A stretch of 64,000 nucleotides of DNA, taken from NCBI RefSeq assembly GCF_000761215.1, contig NZ_CP009438.1, positions 682,001-746,000 of the forward strand, read 5' to 3'. The position numbers were made by a program, and so were the translations under genes. Shown here one piece after another: positions 17,969-26,258 of this stretch; positions within the stretch are counted from its first letter, which is position 1, and the number at the start of each line of letters is the position of its first letter. The DNA is from Streptomyces glaucescens. Its GTDB lineage: Bacteria > Actinomycetota > Actinomycetes > Streptomycetales > Streptomycetaceae. The notes under the pieces were generated by a model that saw only the letters and a program-made list of their open reading frames with translations, was not told where the DNA came from and searched no databases.

Positions 17969-18772
17969 ATGGCCGGCAAGCAGGCGGCGAAGCTGCCGCG
18001 CAAGAGGTACGAGAGGGAACTGCTGCGCCTGCAGACGGAGTTGGTCCGGCTCCAGGAGTGGGTGCGCACCGAGGGCGCCCGGCTGGTCGTGGTCTTCGAG
18101 GGGCGGGACGCGGCCGGCAAGGGCGGCACCATCCAGCGGGTCACGGAGCATCTCAACCCGCGCGTGGCCCGGATCGCGGCGCTGCCCAAGCCGACCGAGC
18201 GCCAGCGCACCCAGTGGTACTTCCAGCGGTACGTCGAGCACCTGCCGGCCGGCGGGGAGATCGTGCTGTTCGACCGGAGCTGGTACAACCGGGCCGGTGT
18301 CGAGCGCGTGATGGGCTTCTGCACCCAGGAGGAGTACCGGCTGTTCCTGCGCCAGTGCCCGATCTTCGAGCGGATGCTGGTGGAGGACGGCATCCTGTTG
18401 CGCAAGTACTGGTTCTCGGTGAGCGACGCGGAGCAGCAGGACCGCTTCCGGCGCCGCCTGGAGGATCCGCTGCGGCGCTGGAAGCTGTCCCCCATGGACC
18501 TGGAGTCGATCACCCGCTGGGAGGCGTACTCCCGGGCCAAGGACGAGATGATGGTGCACACCGACATCCCCGAGGCACCGTGGTACGTCGTGGAGAGCGA
18601 CGACAAGCGGCGGGCCCGGCTGAACATGATCGCCCATCTGCTGGACTCCGTTCCGTACCACGACGTCCCGCCGCCGGTGCTGGAGCTCCCGGAGCGTCCG
18701 CCGTCCACCGGTTACCAGCGCCCGCCGCGCGACCTCCAGACGTACGTCCCCGACCACGCGGCCGGTCTCTGA
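17969..18772 (+). CDS. ppk2: Polyphosphate kinase 2
   Basis: A 267-residue single-domain PPK2, which transfers phosphate between polyphosphate and a nucleotide. The Walker A motif is GRDAAGKGG at residues 45-53, Walker B is VLFDRSWYNRAGVERVMGF near residue 105, and the lid helix appears in EDPLRRWKLSPMDLESITRWE. YVVESDDKRRARLNMIAHLL closes the fold. Size fits class I (NDP-using) enzymes. ATG at 17969 has GGGGAGA upstream; open frame 5' of this is not coding. The gene follows the ClC gene with a 170-base gap, so a shared transcript is possible but not shown. Confidence 0.93.
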   Translation: MAGKQAAKLPRKRYERELLRLQTELVRLQEWVRTEGARLVVVFEGRDAAGKGGTIQRVTEHLNPRVARIAALPKPTERQRTQWYFQRYVEHLPAGGEIVLFDRSWYNRAGVERVMGFCTQEEYRLFLRQCPIFERMLVEDGILLRKYWFSVSDAEQQDRFRRRLEDPLRRWKLSPMDLESITRWEAYSRAKDEMMVHTDIPEAPWYVVESDDKRRARLNMIAHLLDSVPYHDVPPPVLELPERPPSTGYQRPPRDLQTYVPDHAAGL

Positions 18773-18844
18773 CCGCGCCCGGCGCGACGCCGGGCGGGGT
18801 GCCGCCGCGTCGGCGGCCCGGTTCCGGGCCCGTTCGGCTCGGGT

Positions 18845-18877
18845 GGCGCCCGGCCCTCCGCCGGAGGGCTCGGCGCC
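18845..18877. terminator. Stem-loop between convergent ppk2 and GST genes
   Basis: Arms at 18845-18859 and 18863-18877 pair with two mismatches in 15 bases around a three-base loop. A smaller 8-bp stem sits at 18776-18796, just after the ppk2 stop. Together they probably end both convergent transcripts. Confidence 0.6.
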
Positions 18878-18887
18878 GGGACGGGGG

Positions 18888-19775
18888 TCAGGGACAACAG
18901 AGCGCCGAGGGCCGGCCGGTGCCGTCCGCGATGTGGGCCGCCCAGTCCAGGATCTGCACCGCCGCACCGGCGGCCTCCAGTCCCTGGCAGCGGGCGTGGT
19001 GGCGGCGGGCGATGCCCGGCAGGTCGAGGTGGCGGCCGAAGTCGGGGTGGCCGGCCAGCCGCCGGGCGTAGGCCCACAGCCGCGGGTGGCCGGCGATGCG
19101 GTGGACGGCGTCGGCGTCCAGGTGCCGGCGGTGCACGGTGTCGAGCTGCACCAGGGTCACCCAGACGTGGACGTCGGCGACGGTCATGCGGTCGCCCAGC
19201 ACGAACTCCTGGAAGCTGAGCCGTCCCTCCCACTGCCGCAGTGTGCCCAGCAGCACCGCCAGCGCGGCGCGGCGCTCGCCGGCGTCGGCTCCGGGCCGCC
19301 CCGCGCGCTGCGCGGCCTCGTCGACGCCGTGCTCACAGAGGTGTTCCACGGCGGCGATCTCCGCCTCGGCACCGCGCGGGTGGAGCCCGCGGCGGTCGCT
19401 GCCGAAGTGCCGGGCCAGGTCCCGCAGGATGTCCGGGGCGTGGGTGCTGACGATGCGTCCGGTCCAGTCGTCGCTGAGCACGGGTGCCGTGGCGGGGCCG
19501 GGGTGGCGGTGGGACGTGGCCTCGTAGAGCGGGCGCAGTGCGGTGTGCCCGCCGTCGGGCCCGTCGGGCACGGACGGCAGCAGGGTCACCGGCAGGGTGT
19601 GGTGCAGACCGAGCAGGCTGTGGGTGATGGCGAGTCGCAGGGAGTGGGGGCAGGACGGCGAGAGGTGGAGGCGGTAGCGGCGGGCGACGGCGTAGTAGCC
19701 GCTGCTCGCGTCGCAGCCGATCCTGCCGCGCAGCGGGGGCGCGGGCGGCAGGCTGGTCGAGGGTGCGGCGGGCAT
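18888..19775 (-). CDS. Xi-class glutathione S-transferase-like protein
   Basis: A 295-residue protein of the Ecm4/YqjG type, the glutathionyl-hydroquinone reductases. The thioredoxin-fold half contains SPSCPHSLRLAI, where Cys corresponds to the catalytic Cys of the family CPWA motif. STHAPDILRDLA and the all-helical C-terminal domain (GRLSFQEFVLGDRMTVADVHVWVTL) follow. Streptomycetes make mycothiol rather than glutathione, so the in vivo thiol is probably different. A sulfur leader peptide (19920-20042) lies 144 bases upstream on the same strand, suggesting cysteine-linked control. AGGGAGA precedes the ATG at 19775. Confidence 0.85.
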   Translation of the reverse strand: MPAAPSTSLPPAPPLRGRIGCDASSGYYAVARRYRLHLSPSCPHSLRLAITHSLLGLHHTLPVTLLPSVPDGPDGGHTALRPLYEATSHRHPGPATAPVLSDDWTGRIVSTHAPDILRDLARHFGSDRRGLHPRGAEAEIAAVEHLCEHGVDEAAQRAGRPGADAGERRAALAVLLGTLRQWEGRLSFQEFVLGDRMTVADVHVWVTLVQLDTVHRRHLDADAVHRIAGHPRLWAYARRLAGHPDFGRHLDLPGIARRHHARCQGLEAAGAAVQILDWAAHIADGTGRPSALCCP

Positions 19776-19919
19776 GTGTCTCCCTGGATCCTGGGCCGGC
19801 TTCTGGGTGCGCGGGGCGGCGGGCGGCGCGCGGGCGGCGCACGGAGGGGGGTGGGGGACGCGTGACGGCGTCGGCGTCCACCCGTGCGCGCGGGCATGGG
19901 GTGCCGTGGGGACCGTTGG

Positions 19920-20042
19920 TCAGTTCGGCGCGCTCGCCGCGCTGCAGACGCGCAGCAGATCGATGTGGCGGCGGGAGGTCAGGAGCAGGGCCGGCCGCCC
20001 CGCGCGTACTGCGCGGTCGGTGGACGACTCCGCACGCTCCAT
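19920..20042 (-). CDS. Sulfur-type leader peptide upstream of GST
   Basis: A 40-residue ORF from ATG 20042, too short for most gene callers. It contains TSRRHIDLLRVCSAAS, the conserved actinobacterial leader-peptide core (RRHIDL-R-V-SA with a Cys) found before sulfur-assimilation genes. AGGAAA precedes the start. The likely role is in cis: ribosome progress through the Arg/Cys codons tunes downstream expression. No stable product need accumulate. The next gene is the Xi-class GST. Confidence 0.75.
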   Translation of the reverse strand: MERAESSTDRAVRAGRPALLLTSRRHIDLLRVCSAASAPN

Positions 20043-20045
20043 CGT

Positions 20046-20068
20046 TTTCCTACCCATCCGCTAGGGAA
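20046..20068 (-). promoter_or_regulatory. Sulfur operator copy A (TTCCCTA-N9-TAGGAAA)
   Basis: A 23-bp dyad with one arm mismatch ends three bases before the leader start, so its right arm doubles as the ribosome site. The same motif occurs at 26768 and 28742 before the two other leaders. A bound repressor would cover the translation start region. Confidence 0.6.
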
Positions 20069-20318
20069 CCTGTAGGGAGTGTCGGGCGGGCCCGAGGGCC
20101 CGTCAAGGGGGCCGTCACGGATCCCGCCCGCCGTCTCACATGCCGGATGGAACACGGAAGGACGTGTCAGGCCGTCCGGTCCGCCCGTCCGCGTCCCGCA
20201 TGACCCTCGGCGGCCCGCCCGGCGACGTCGTCGTGGCCGCCCGGCGGGAACCCCTGGCCGGGGGGACGCGCCCGCCCCCGCGGGCCTCCGCTCGTCGCCG
20301 CCGGCCGCGGCGGGCCGC

Positions 20319-20876
20319 TCATCCGGCCGTCGCCAGCAGGGCCGTACGGCCGTCGAGGGCCGCGGCGAACCGGTCGACGACCTGGGCCAGGGCCTCCGCC
20401 GCGCCCGGCGCGACGGACAGGTGGCCGTCGTCGGTCACCGCGATGTCCCTGTCGAGGGTGAACCAGCCCTGGACGATGTGCCCGGCGCCCATGGAGCTGA
20501 GGACGGGGCGCAGCGCGTAGTCGATGGCGAGGACGTGCGCGGTGCTGCCGCCGGTCGCCAGCGGCAGCACCGTCTTGCCGGCCAGGGCGTACTGCGGAAG
20601 CAGGTCGAGCAGCGACTTCAGCAGCCCGGAGTAGGCGGCCTTGTAGACGGGGGTGCCGATGACGATGCCGTCGGCGCGGTCGAACAGGGCGGCCGCCCCG
20701 GCGATCGCCGGGTGCCGCACGTCGGCGCCGAGCAGGGCCTCGGCGGGCAGCGTACGGACGTCCAGGGGGATGACCTCGTGCCCCTGGGCGGTGAGCCGGC
20801 GGTCCAGGTGGCGCAGCAGCCGGGCGGTGCGGGAGGTGGCGGAGGGGCTTCCGGAGACGGACAGGACGGTGGCCAT
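20319..20876 (-). CDS. NADPH-dependent FMN reductase, SsuE-like
   Basis: A 185-residue flavodoxin-fold reductase. The FMN phosphate loop SGSPSATSRTARLL is at residues 8-21, and the family motif GTPVYKAAYSGLLKSLLDLL follows around residue 78. It should supply reduced FMN to the flavin monooxygenase encoded at the head of the same operon, as SsuE does for SsuD. GAAGGA precedes ATG 20876. It is the last gene of a seven-gene minus-strand operon, 55 bases after the second binding-protein gene. Confidence 0.9.
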   Translation of the reverse strand: MATVLSVSGSPSATSRTARLLRHLDRRLTAQGHEVIPLDVRTLPAEALLGADVRHPAIAGAAALFDRADGIVIGTPVYKAAYSGLLKSLLDLLPQYALAGKTVLPLATGGSTAHVLAIDYALRPVLSSMGAGHIVQGWFTLDRDIAVTDDGHLSVAPGAAEALAQVVDRFAAALDGRTALLATAG

Positions 20877-20931
20877 GGCGAATCCTTCGGAGTGCGGGAC
20901 GGGCGGGGACGGCGGGAACGGGCGGGACGGT

Positions 20932-21912
20932 TCAGCCGTCGGTCCTGGGCAGGCCGGGCGGGTTGATCTGCGACCTGGTCACGGCCTCGTCGGACAGTCC
21001 CCAGCGCGCCAGGACCTGGGCGTAGGTGCCGTTCTCGATGACCTCGTTCAGCGCGGCGGCCAGGGGCTTCACCAGGCCGCTGTCCTTCTTGGTGGTGGCG
21101 GCGATGAGGCCCTGGAGGCCGGCGCCGGCCCCGGAGTAGGTGCCCACGACCTCGGTCTTGCCGGAGGTGGCCGCGTGGTAGGCGGCGGTCGGGTTGGGGC
21201 CGAGGTAGAGGTCGATGCGGCCGGACTGGAGGGCGAGGTAGGTGTCGGTGTCGTTCTGGTAGTACTTGATGTCCACCGGTTCGCGGCCGGCCTTCTCGTT
21301 CGCCTTGCTCCACTCGATGAGCAGCTTCTCCTGGTTGGTGCCGCTGCCGACCGCGACCGTCCGGCCCGCCACGTCCTCGGGACCGTCGACCTTCAGGCCG
21401 CTGCCCTTCTTCGCCTCGAAGCCGAGGTTGTCCTCGCGGTAGGTGGCGAAGTCGTACTTCTCCTTGCGCTCCTCGGTGACGGTGATGTTGCTGAAGCCGA
21501 CGTCGTACTTGGCGCTGTCGAGGCCGACGAAGACGTTCTCCCAGGAGACGGTGTTGAAGTGCGGCTTCAGTCCGAGCACGTCGGCCACCAGATGGGCGAT
21601 GTCGGGTTCGACGCCGATCAGGGTCCTGTTGTCGGTGGCGTGGAAGGTGAGCGGCGCGGCGGAGCCGGAGGAGTCGGCGATCTCCAGGGTGCCTCTCTCG
21701 CGGATCTCCCGCGGGACCTGGGCGGCTATGGAGTCGACCTTCCCGGTGGTGACGCGGTCCTGGTCGGGGCTGGTGTTGATCTTCGTCGTGGTGCCCCTGG
21801 CGTCCGCGACCTCGGTGGTGCCGCCCTCGTCGGGGTTGGCGCAGGCGGCGAGGACGAGGGCGCCGGCGAGTCCGAGGGCCGCTGCGACGGTACGGCGGGT
21901 GAGGGTGGGCAC
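20932..21912 (-). CDS. Solute-binding lipoprotein, amino-acid ABC type
   Basis: A 326-residue periplasmic-binding-like lipoprotein (family 3). The signal ends in the lipobox LVLAAC near residue 24. The mature part has IGVEPDIAHLVADVLG, KYDVGFSNITVTEERKEKYDF and SGRIDLYLGPN, the usual ligand-cleft features of polar amino-acid or cystine binders. AAGGAG precedes the GTG at 21912. It is the second binding protein of this operon; the transporter may therefore accept two ligands. Cystine or another sulfur amino acid is the favoured ligand because of the operon's company. Confidence 0.9.
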   Translation of the reverse strand: MPTLTRRTVAAALGLAGALVLAACANPDEGGTTEVADARGTTTKINTSPDQDRVTTGKVDSIAAQVPREIRERGTLEIADSSGSAAPLTFHATDNRTLIGVEPDIAHLVADVLGLKPHFNTVSWENVFVGLDSAKYDVGFSNITVTEERKEKYDFATYREDNLGFEAKKGSGLKVDGPEDVAGRTVAVGSGTNQEKLLIEWSKANEKAGREPVDIKYYQNDTDTYLALQSGRIDLYLGPNPTAAYHAATSGKTEVVGTYSGAGAGLQGLIAATTKKDSGLVKPLAAALNEVIENGTYAQVLARWGLSDEAVTRSQINPPGLPRTDG

Positions 21913-21959
21913 GGTGGTTCTCCTTGCTGGGGGTCGGGCTGGGGTCGGGCCGGGGCGGG

Positions 21960-22724
21960 TCAGAGGACCTTGGAGAGGAAGGCGCGGGTGCGTTCGTGGC
22001 GCGGGGTGTCCAGGACCGCCGCGGGCGGCCCCTGCTCCACGACGAGGCCGCCGTCCATGAACACCACGGTGTCGGCGACCTCGCGGGCGAAGCCGATCTC
22101 GTGGGTCACGACGATCATGGTGGTGCCGGTGGCGGCCAGGTCCCTGATGACTTCCAGGACCTCGCCGACCAGTTCGGGGTCGAGCGCCGAGGTGGGCTCG
22201 TCGAAGAGCAGCACCTTCGGTTCGAGGGCGAGCGCGCGGGCGATGGCGACGCGCTGCTGCTGGCCGCCGGAGAGCTGACGCGGGTAGGCGTCGGCCTTGT
22301 CCTCCAGGCCGACCCGGGCGAGCAGCCGGCGGGCCGTCCCGGCGGCCTCCTTGCGGGGGCGGCGCAGGGCCGAGACGGGGGCCTCGGTGACGTTCTCCAG
22401 CACGGTCAGGTGCGGGAAGAGGTTGAAGTTCTGGAAGACGAACCCGATGTGGGTGCGCTGCCTGAGCACCTCCTTCTCCCTGAGTTCGTGCAGCTTGTCG
22501 CCGGAGCGGCGGTAGCCGATGAGTTCACCGTCGATGCTGATCCAGCCGCGGTCGACCTTCTCCAGGTGGTTGATGGTGCGCAGCAGCGTGGACTTGCCCG
22601 AGCCGGACGGGCCGAGGATCACGGTGACCTCGCCGGGGCGGACCTGCAGGTCCACGCCGCGCAGCACCTGGAGCGCGCCGAAGCTCTTGTGGACGCCGTG
22701 CACGTCCACCATCACCTGACTCAT
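21960..22724 (-). CDS. Amino-acid ABC transporter ATPase
   Basis: A 254-residue ATPase. Walker A is GPSGSGKST, the Q-loop is FVFQNFNLFPHLTVLENV, the signature is LSGGQQQRVAIARAL, and Walker B is VLLFDEPTSALD followed by the switch His in VVTHEIGFA. Sequence matches the polar-amino-acid/cystine group (GlnQ, TcyN type). The ATG at 22724 overlaps the permease stop by four bases (ATGA), so the two are translationally coupled; the longer open frame upstream is not coding. Confidence 0.93.
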   Translation of the reverse strand: MSQVMVDVHGVHKSFGALQVLRGVDLQVRPGEVTVILGPSGSGKSTLLRTINHLEKVDRGWISIDGELIGYRRSGDKLHELREKEVLRQRTHIGFVFQNFNLFPHLTVLENVTEAPVSALRRPRKEAAGTARRLLARVGLEDKADAYPRQLSGGQQQRVAIARALALEPKVLLFDEPTSALDPELVGEVLEVIRDLAATGTTMIVVTHEIGFAREVADTVVFMDGGLVVEQGPPAAVLDTPRHERTRAFLSKVL

Positions 22725-23659
22725 CGGCTGTCTCCCAGGGTCTTGAGGGCGCGCCGGGCGCGCTGGAGCGGGGTGGGCGGCGGGGTGCGGTCGGCGCCGC
22801 GGGCGTAGTGCCGTTCGACGTAGTACTGGGCGACCGAGAGCAGGGAGGTCAGGACCACGTACCAGGCGGTGGCGACGAGCAGCAGCGGGATGACCCGGCC
22901 GTTGCGGCCGTAGATCACCTGCACCTGGTAGAACAGTTCGCCGATGGCCATGACGTAGACCACCGAGGTGCCCTTGAGCAGGCCGATGATCTCGTTCCCG
23001 GCCGTGGGCAGGATGGCCCGCATGGCCTGCGGCAGCACGATCCGGCGGATCTGGCGCAGGCGCGGGATGCCGAGCGCGGCGGCGGCCTCCCGCTGGCCGG
23101 GGTCGACGGCGAGGACACCGCCGCGGACGATCTCGGCGGCGTAGGCGGCCTGGTGGAGGGTCAGTCCGATGACGGCGGCGCCGATGGTGCCGATGAGGCT
23201 GTTGCTGTCGACGGACCAGAACACCGGCCCGAAGGGGATGCCGACGCCCAGCCGCTCGTACAGGGCGCTGAGGTTGAACCAGAACACCAGCTGGACGATC
23301 ATCGGGATGGACCGGAAGACCCAGATGTACGTCCAGGCGACGGTCCGCAGCACCGGGCTGTGCGACAGCCGCATGAAGGCGATCACGGTGCCGAGGAGGA
23401 ACCCGAGCACGGTGGCGTAGGCGGTGAGCTGGAGGGTCACCCACACGGCCTGCACGATCGTCTCGGAGAAGACGTACTCGGCGAAGACGTGCCATTCCCA
23501 GACGGGGTTGGTGGCCAGGCCGTGGGCGAACTGGGCGACCAGCACGAGCACGGCGACGGCGGCGGCCCAGCGGGCGTAGTGGCGGGCGGGGACGACGGTG
23601 AACTCGGCGGGCCGGCCGTCCAGCCGCTCCGCGGGCGGGGTCAGGGTGTCGCTGCTCAT
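22721..23659 (-). CDS. Amino-acid ABC transporter permease
   Basis: A 312-residue permease of the HisM/TcyL type with about five membrane helices after a 30-residue cytoplasmic start. The EAA loop is EAAAALGIPRLRQIRRIVLPQAMRAILP, placed near residue 200, which contacts the ATPase. Only one permease gene is present, so a homodimeric channel is expected. Three bases separate it from the upstream binding-protein gene. Confidence 0.92.
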   Translation of the reverse strand: MSSDTLTPPAERLDGRPAEFTVVPARHYARWAAAVAVLVLVAQFAHGLATNPVWEWHVFAEYVFSETIVQAVWVTLQLTAYATVLGFLLGTVIAFMRLSHSPVLRTVAWTYIWVFRSIPMIVQLVFWFNLSALYERLGVGIPFGPVFWSVDSNSLIGTIGAAVIGLTLHQAAYAAEIVRGGVLAVDPGQREAAAALGIPRLRQIRRIVLPQAMRAILPTAGNEIIGLLKGTSVVYVMAIGELFYQVQVIYGRNGRVIPLLLVATAWYVVLTSLLSVAQYYVERHYARGADRTPPPTPLQRARRALKTLGDSR

Positions 23660-23662
23660 GGA

Positions 23663-24607
23663 TCACCTGTGCTCGGGTGGATTGATCCGCGACGCGTCGA
23701 TCGCGGAGGCGGTGGTGCCCCACTTGGCCAGGATCCGGGCGTAGGTGCCGTCCTCGATCAGCCGGTTGACCGCGGCCTGGAAGGCCTTGGTGAGCGGGGA
23801 GCCCTTCTGGAAGGCGAAGCCGACGTCGAGGCGGTGGTACTCGCCGAGGAAGACGGTCCCCGACGCGGGCTGGGCGGCCTGGTGGCGCAGTCCGTTGATG
23901 GTGGACATGATGACGTCGACACGGCCCTGCTGGAGGGCGGTGAGGGTGGCCGCGTTCTCGGAGTAGACCTTCACGTCGTAGGGCTCGCGGCCCGCCTTGG
24001 CGCACACGCCCTTCTCCGCTTCGAGGGTGGCCTCGAAGGTGGTGCCGGCGCCGGTGCCGACGGTCAGCCCGCACAGCTGGACCAGGTCGGTGACCCTGCC
24101 CTTGAGCGCGGTGCCGCCCTTCCTGACCGCGAAGCCCTGGCCGTCGTTGATGTACGTGACGAAGTCGACCCGCTTCAGGCGTTCGGCGGTGACGCCGAAG
24201 TTGCCCGTGCCGACGTCGAACTTGCCGCTGCCGAGGGCCGGCAAAATCGACTCGAACGACGCCTCCTGGCGTTCCAGCTTCACGCCGAGGACCTTGGCGA
24301 CCGCGTCGGCGAGGTCGATGTCCAGTCCCGCGGGCTCGCTGCCGGGGCCGTCCGGGTAGTAGGCGCCGGGCGGGAAGCCGATGGAGCTGCCGATCCGCAG
24401 GGTGCCGGCGGCACGCACGTCGGCGGGCAGCAGCGCGGCGGCGGCCTTCACCTCGCGCACGTCGGCCACCGGGTCGTCGGCCGGCGCGGGGGACGCCTGG
24501 GCGCCGGCCGGGGACGTGCCGGGCGTACCGCCGGAGCCGCAGGCCGTGAGCGCCAGCACCGGCAGGAGCGTGCCGACGAGCCGGATCGCGGTGCCTCGGA
24601 GGTTCAC
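23663..24607 (-). CDS. Solute-binding lipoprotein, amino-acid ABC type
   Basis: A 314-residue family 3 binding lipoprotein. The signal ends at LALTAC, near residue 22. Cleft features include GLDIDLADAVAKVLGVKLE, FDVGTGNFGVTAERLKRVDF and GRVDVIMSTINGL. Two mature cysteines (LCGLTVG and GVCAKAG) could form a disulfide. The GTG at 24607 overlaps the GNAT stop by four bases (GTGA). It pairs with the permease immediately downstream. Confidence 0.9.
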   Translation of the reverse strand: MNLRGTAIRLVGTLLPVLALTACGSGGTPGTSPAGAQASPAPADDPVADVREVKAAAALLPADVRAAGTLRIGSSIGFPPGAYYPDGPGSEPAGLDIDLADAVAKVLGVKLERQEASFESILPALGSGKFDVGTGNFGVTAERLKRVDFVTYINDGQGFAVRKGGTALKGRVTDLVQLCGLTVGTGAGTTFEATLEAEKGVCAKAGREPYDVKVYSENAATLTALQQGRVDVIMSTINGLRHQAAQPASGTVFLGEYHRLDVGFAFQKGSPLTKAFQAAVNRLIEDGTYARILAKWGTTASAIDASRINPPEHR

Positions 24608-25131
24608 TGGGTGGCCGCCTCTCGGGTCGGTGCGGTGGTACGGGGGGACCGCGGCAGGTGCTTCTCGAAGGGCAGCGGGCCGAGGGTCTCCGGGTCGGCG
24701 CCCGTGTCGAACAGCGGGGTGTAGCCGGTCGCCAGGTACAGGGCGCGAGCCTCCGGCTGGCGGGGCCCGGTGGTGAGGAAGACCCGCCGGTAGCCGCGGC
24801 CGGCGGCCTCGCGCTCCAGCTCGGCGACGACCCGCCGGGCGAGTCCGCGCCGCCGGTGCGCGGAGTGCGTCCAGATCCGCTTCAGTTCGGCGGTGGCCGC
24901 GTCGTACCGGCGGAAGGCACCGCCCGCGACCGGCTCGCCCGCTTCGAGGAGGAGCAACAGGACGCCTCCGTGGGGCGCCGTGAACTCCTCGTCGGGGTAG
25001 CGGGCCAGTTCCTCGTGGGCGTCCTTGCCGTAGCGGCGGGAGTACTCGTCGCCGAGTTCCCGCAGCAGGGGCCGCACCCTCGGGTCGGAGACCGGGACGT
25101 GGACGACCGTCAGGTCCGGTGCGGAGGTCAT
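24604..25131 (-). CDS. GNAT N-acetyltransferase
   Basis: A 175-residue GNAT protein. The acetyl-CoA pyrophosphate loop is HSAHRRRGLARRVV near residue 90, followed by LTTGPRQPEARALYLATGY, typical of the last helix-strand pair. Its overlap with both neighbours (ATGA with the monooxygenase, GTGA with the binding protein) places it firmly in the sulfur operon. In Bacillus, comparable transporter operons carry an acetyltransferase that N-acetylates S-modified cysteines before oxidation; a similar role here is inference. Confidence 0.88.
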   Translation of the reverse strand: MTSAPDLTVVHVPVSDPRVRPLLRELGDEYSRRYGKDAHEELARYPDEEFTAPHGGVLLLLLEAGEPVAGGAFRRYDAATAELKRIWTHSAHRRRGLARRVVAELEREAAGRGYRRVFLTTGPRQPEARALYLATGYTPLFDTGADPETLGPLPFEKHLPRSPRTTAPTREAATQ

Positions 25132-26258
25132 CCCTGCACCGCCGCCAGGGGCTGGACCCCGCGGGCCGCCTCGCGTGCGGCGTCACGCTTGGCGACCTCC
25201 TCGCGGACGATCGGGATGACGTGCCGGCCGAAGTCGATCGCGTCGCCCAGCAGGTCGTAACCGCGCGCGGAGAGGATGTCGACGCCGAGGTCGTGGTAGT
25301 CGAGCAGGGCCTGGGCGACCGTCTCCGGCGTGCCGACCAGGGCGTTGGAGTTGCCCGCTCCCCCGGTGGCGGCGGCGGTCGGGGTCCACAGGGCGCGGTC
25401 GTAGCGCTCCCCCGCCTCCGCGATGGCGAGCAGCCGCTGCGAGCCGGTGTTCTCGGGCGCGTTGTCGCGGTGGTGGCGGACCAGGCCCGCCTCGCGGCGC
25501 CTGCGGATCGCGCCGACCGTGCGGTGGGCCTTCTCCCAGGCCAGTTCCTCGGTGGGGGCGATGATCGGCCGGAACGCCACCTGGATGCGGGGCACGTCGG
25601 TGCGGCCCGCCGCCTTCGCCGCGGCCTTCACGGCCTCGATCTGCTCGGCCGTCCGCTCCAGGGGCTCGCCCCACAGGCAGTAGATGTCGGCCTCCGCGCC
25701 GCCGGCGGCGTACGCGGCGGGTGAGGAGCCGCCGAAGGAGACGTCCGGGCGGGGCTGCTGGACGGGGAAGACGTCGCTGACGAAGTCGTGGAAGCGGTAG
25801 TGGTCGCCTTCGTGGTCGAAGGGCTCGTGGGTGGTCCAGATCTTCTTGACGATCCGGATGTACTCGCGGGTGCGCTCGTAGCGCTGGTCCTTGGTGAGGG
25901 TGTCTCCCTCGCGGCCCTGCTCGTGGTCGTTGCCGCCGGTGATGAAGTGCACGGTCAGCCGGCCCTCGCTGATCTGGTCGAGGGTGGCGAACGTCTTCGC
26001 GGCGAACGTCGGGTAGGAGACGTTCGGGCGGTGGGCGAGCAGGATCTGGAGCCGCTCCAGCCTGCTCGCCACGTAGGCCGCGGCGGGCGCGGGGTCGGGC
26101 GATCCCGAGCCGTAGGCGAACAGCACCCGGTCCCAGCCGTGGTCCTCGTGGGCACGGGCGAGACGGAGTGTGTACTCCTTGTCGAAGGCGGCGCCGGAGC
26201 GCGGGGTGGTCTCGGAGCCGTCGTTGGTGGCGGCGATGCCAAGGAACTCCACGGGCAT
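25128..26258 (-). CDS. SsuD-like FMNH2-dependent monooxygenase
   Basis: A 376-residue luciferase-like monooxygenase, near the length of alkanesulfonate monooxygenase SsuD. Matching regions are RPNVSYPTFAAKTFATLDQIS, GRLTVHFITGGNDHEQ, QQPRPDVSFGGSSPAAY, YCLWGEPLE and the C-terminal ALVGTPETVAQALLDY. It should use FMNH2 from the SsuE-like reductase to cleave a C-S bond and release sulfite. ATG 26258 has GAGGAAAGG upstream. It heads a seven-gene operon behind leader peptide 2. Because the transporter is an amino-acid type rather than SsuABC type, the substrate may be an amino-acid-like organosulfur compound. Confidence 0.9.
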   Translation of the reverse strand: MPVEFLGIAATNDGSETTPRSGAAFDKEYTLRLARAHEDHGWDRVLFAYGSGSPDPAPAAAYVASRLERLQILLAHRPNVSYPTFAAKTFATLDQISEGRLTVHFITGGNDHEQGREGDTLTKDQRYERTREYIRIVKKIWTTHEPFDHEGDHYRFHDFVSDVFPVQQPRPDVSFGGSSPAAYAAGGAEADIYCLWGEPLERTAEQIEAVKAAAKAAGRTDVPRIQVAFRPIIAPTEELAWEKAHRTVGAIRRRREAGLVRHHRDNAPENTGSQRLLAIAEAGERYDRALWTPTAAATGGAGNSNALVGTPETVAQALLDYHDLGVDILSARGYDLLGDAIDFGRHVIPIVREEVAKRDAAREAARGVQPLAAVQG

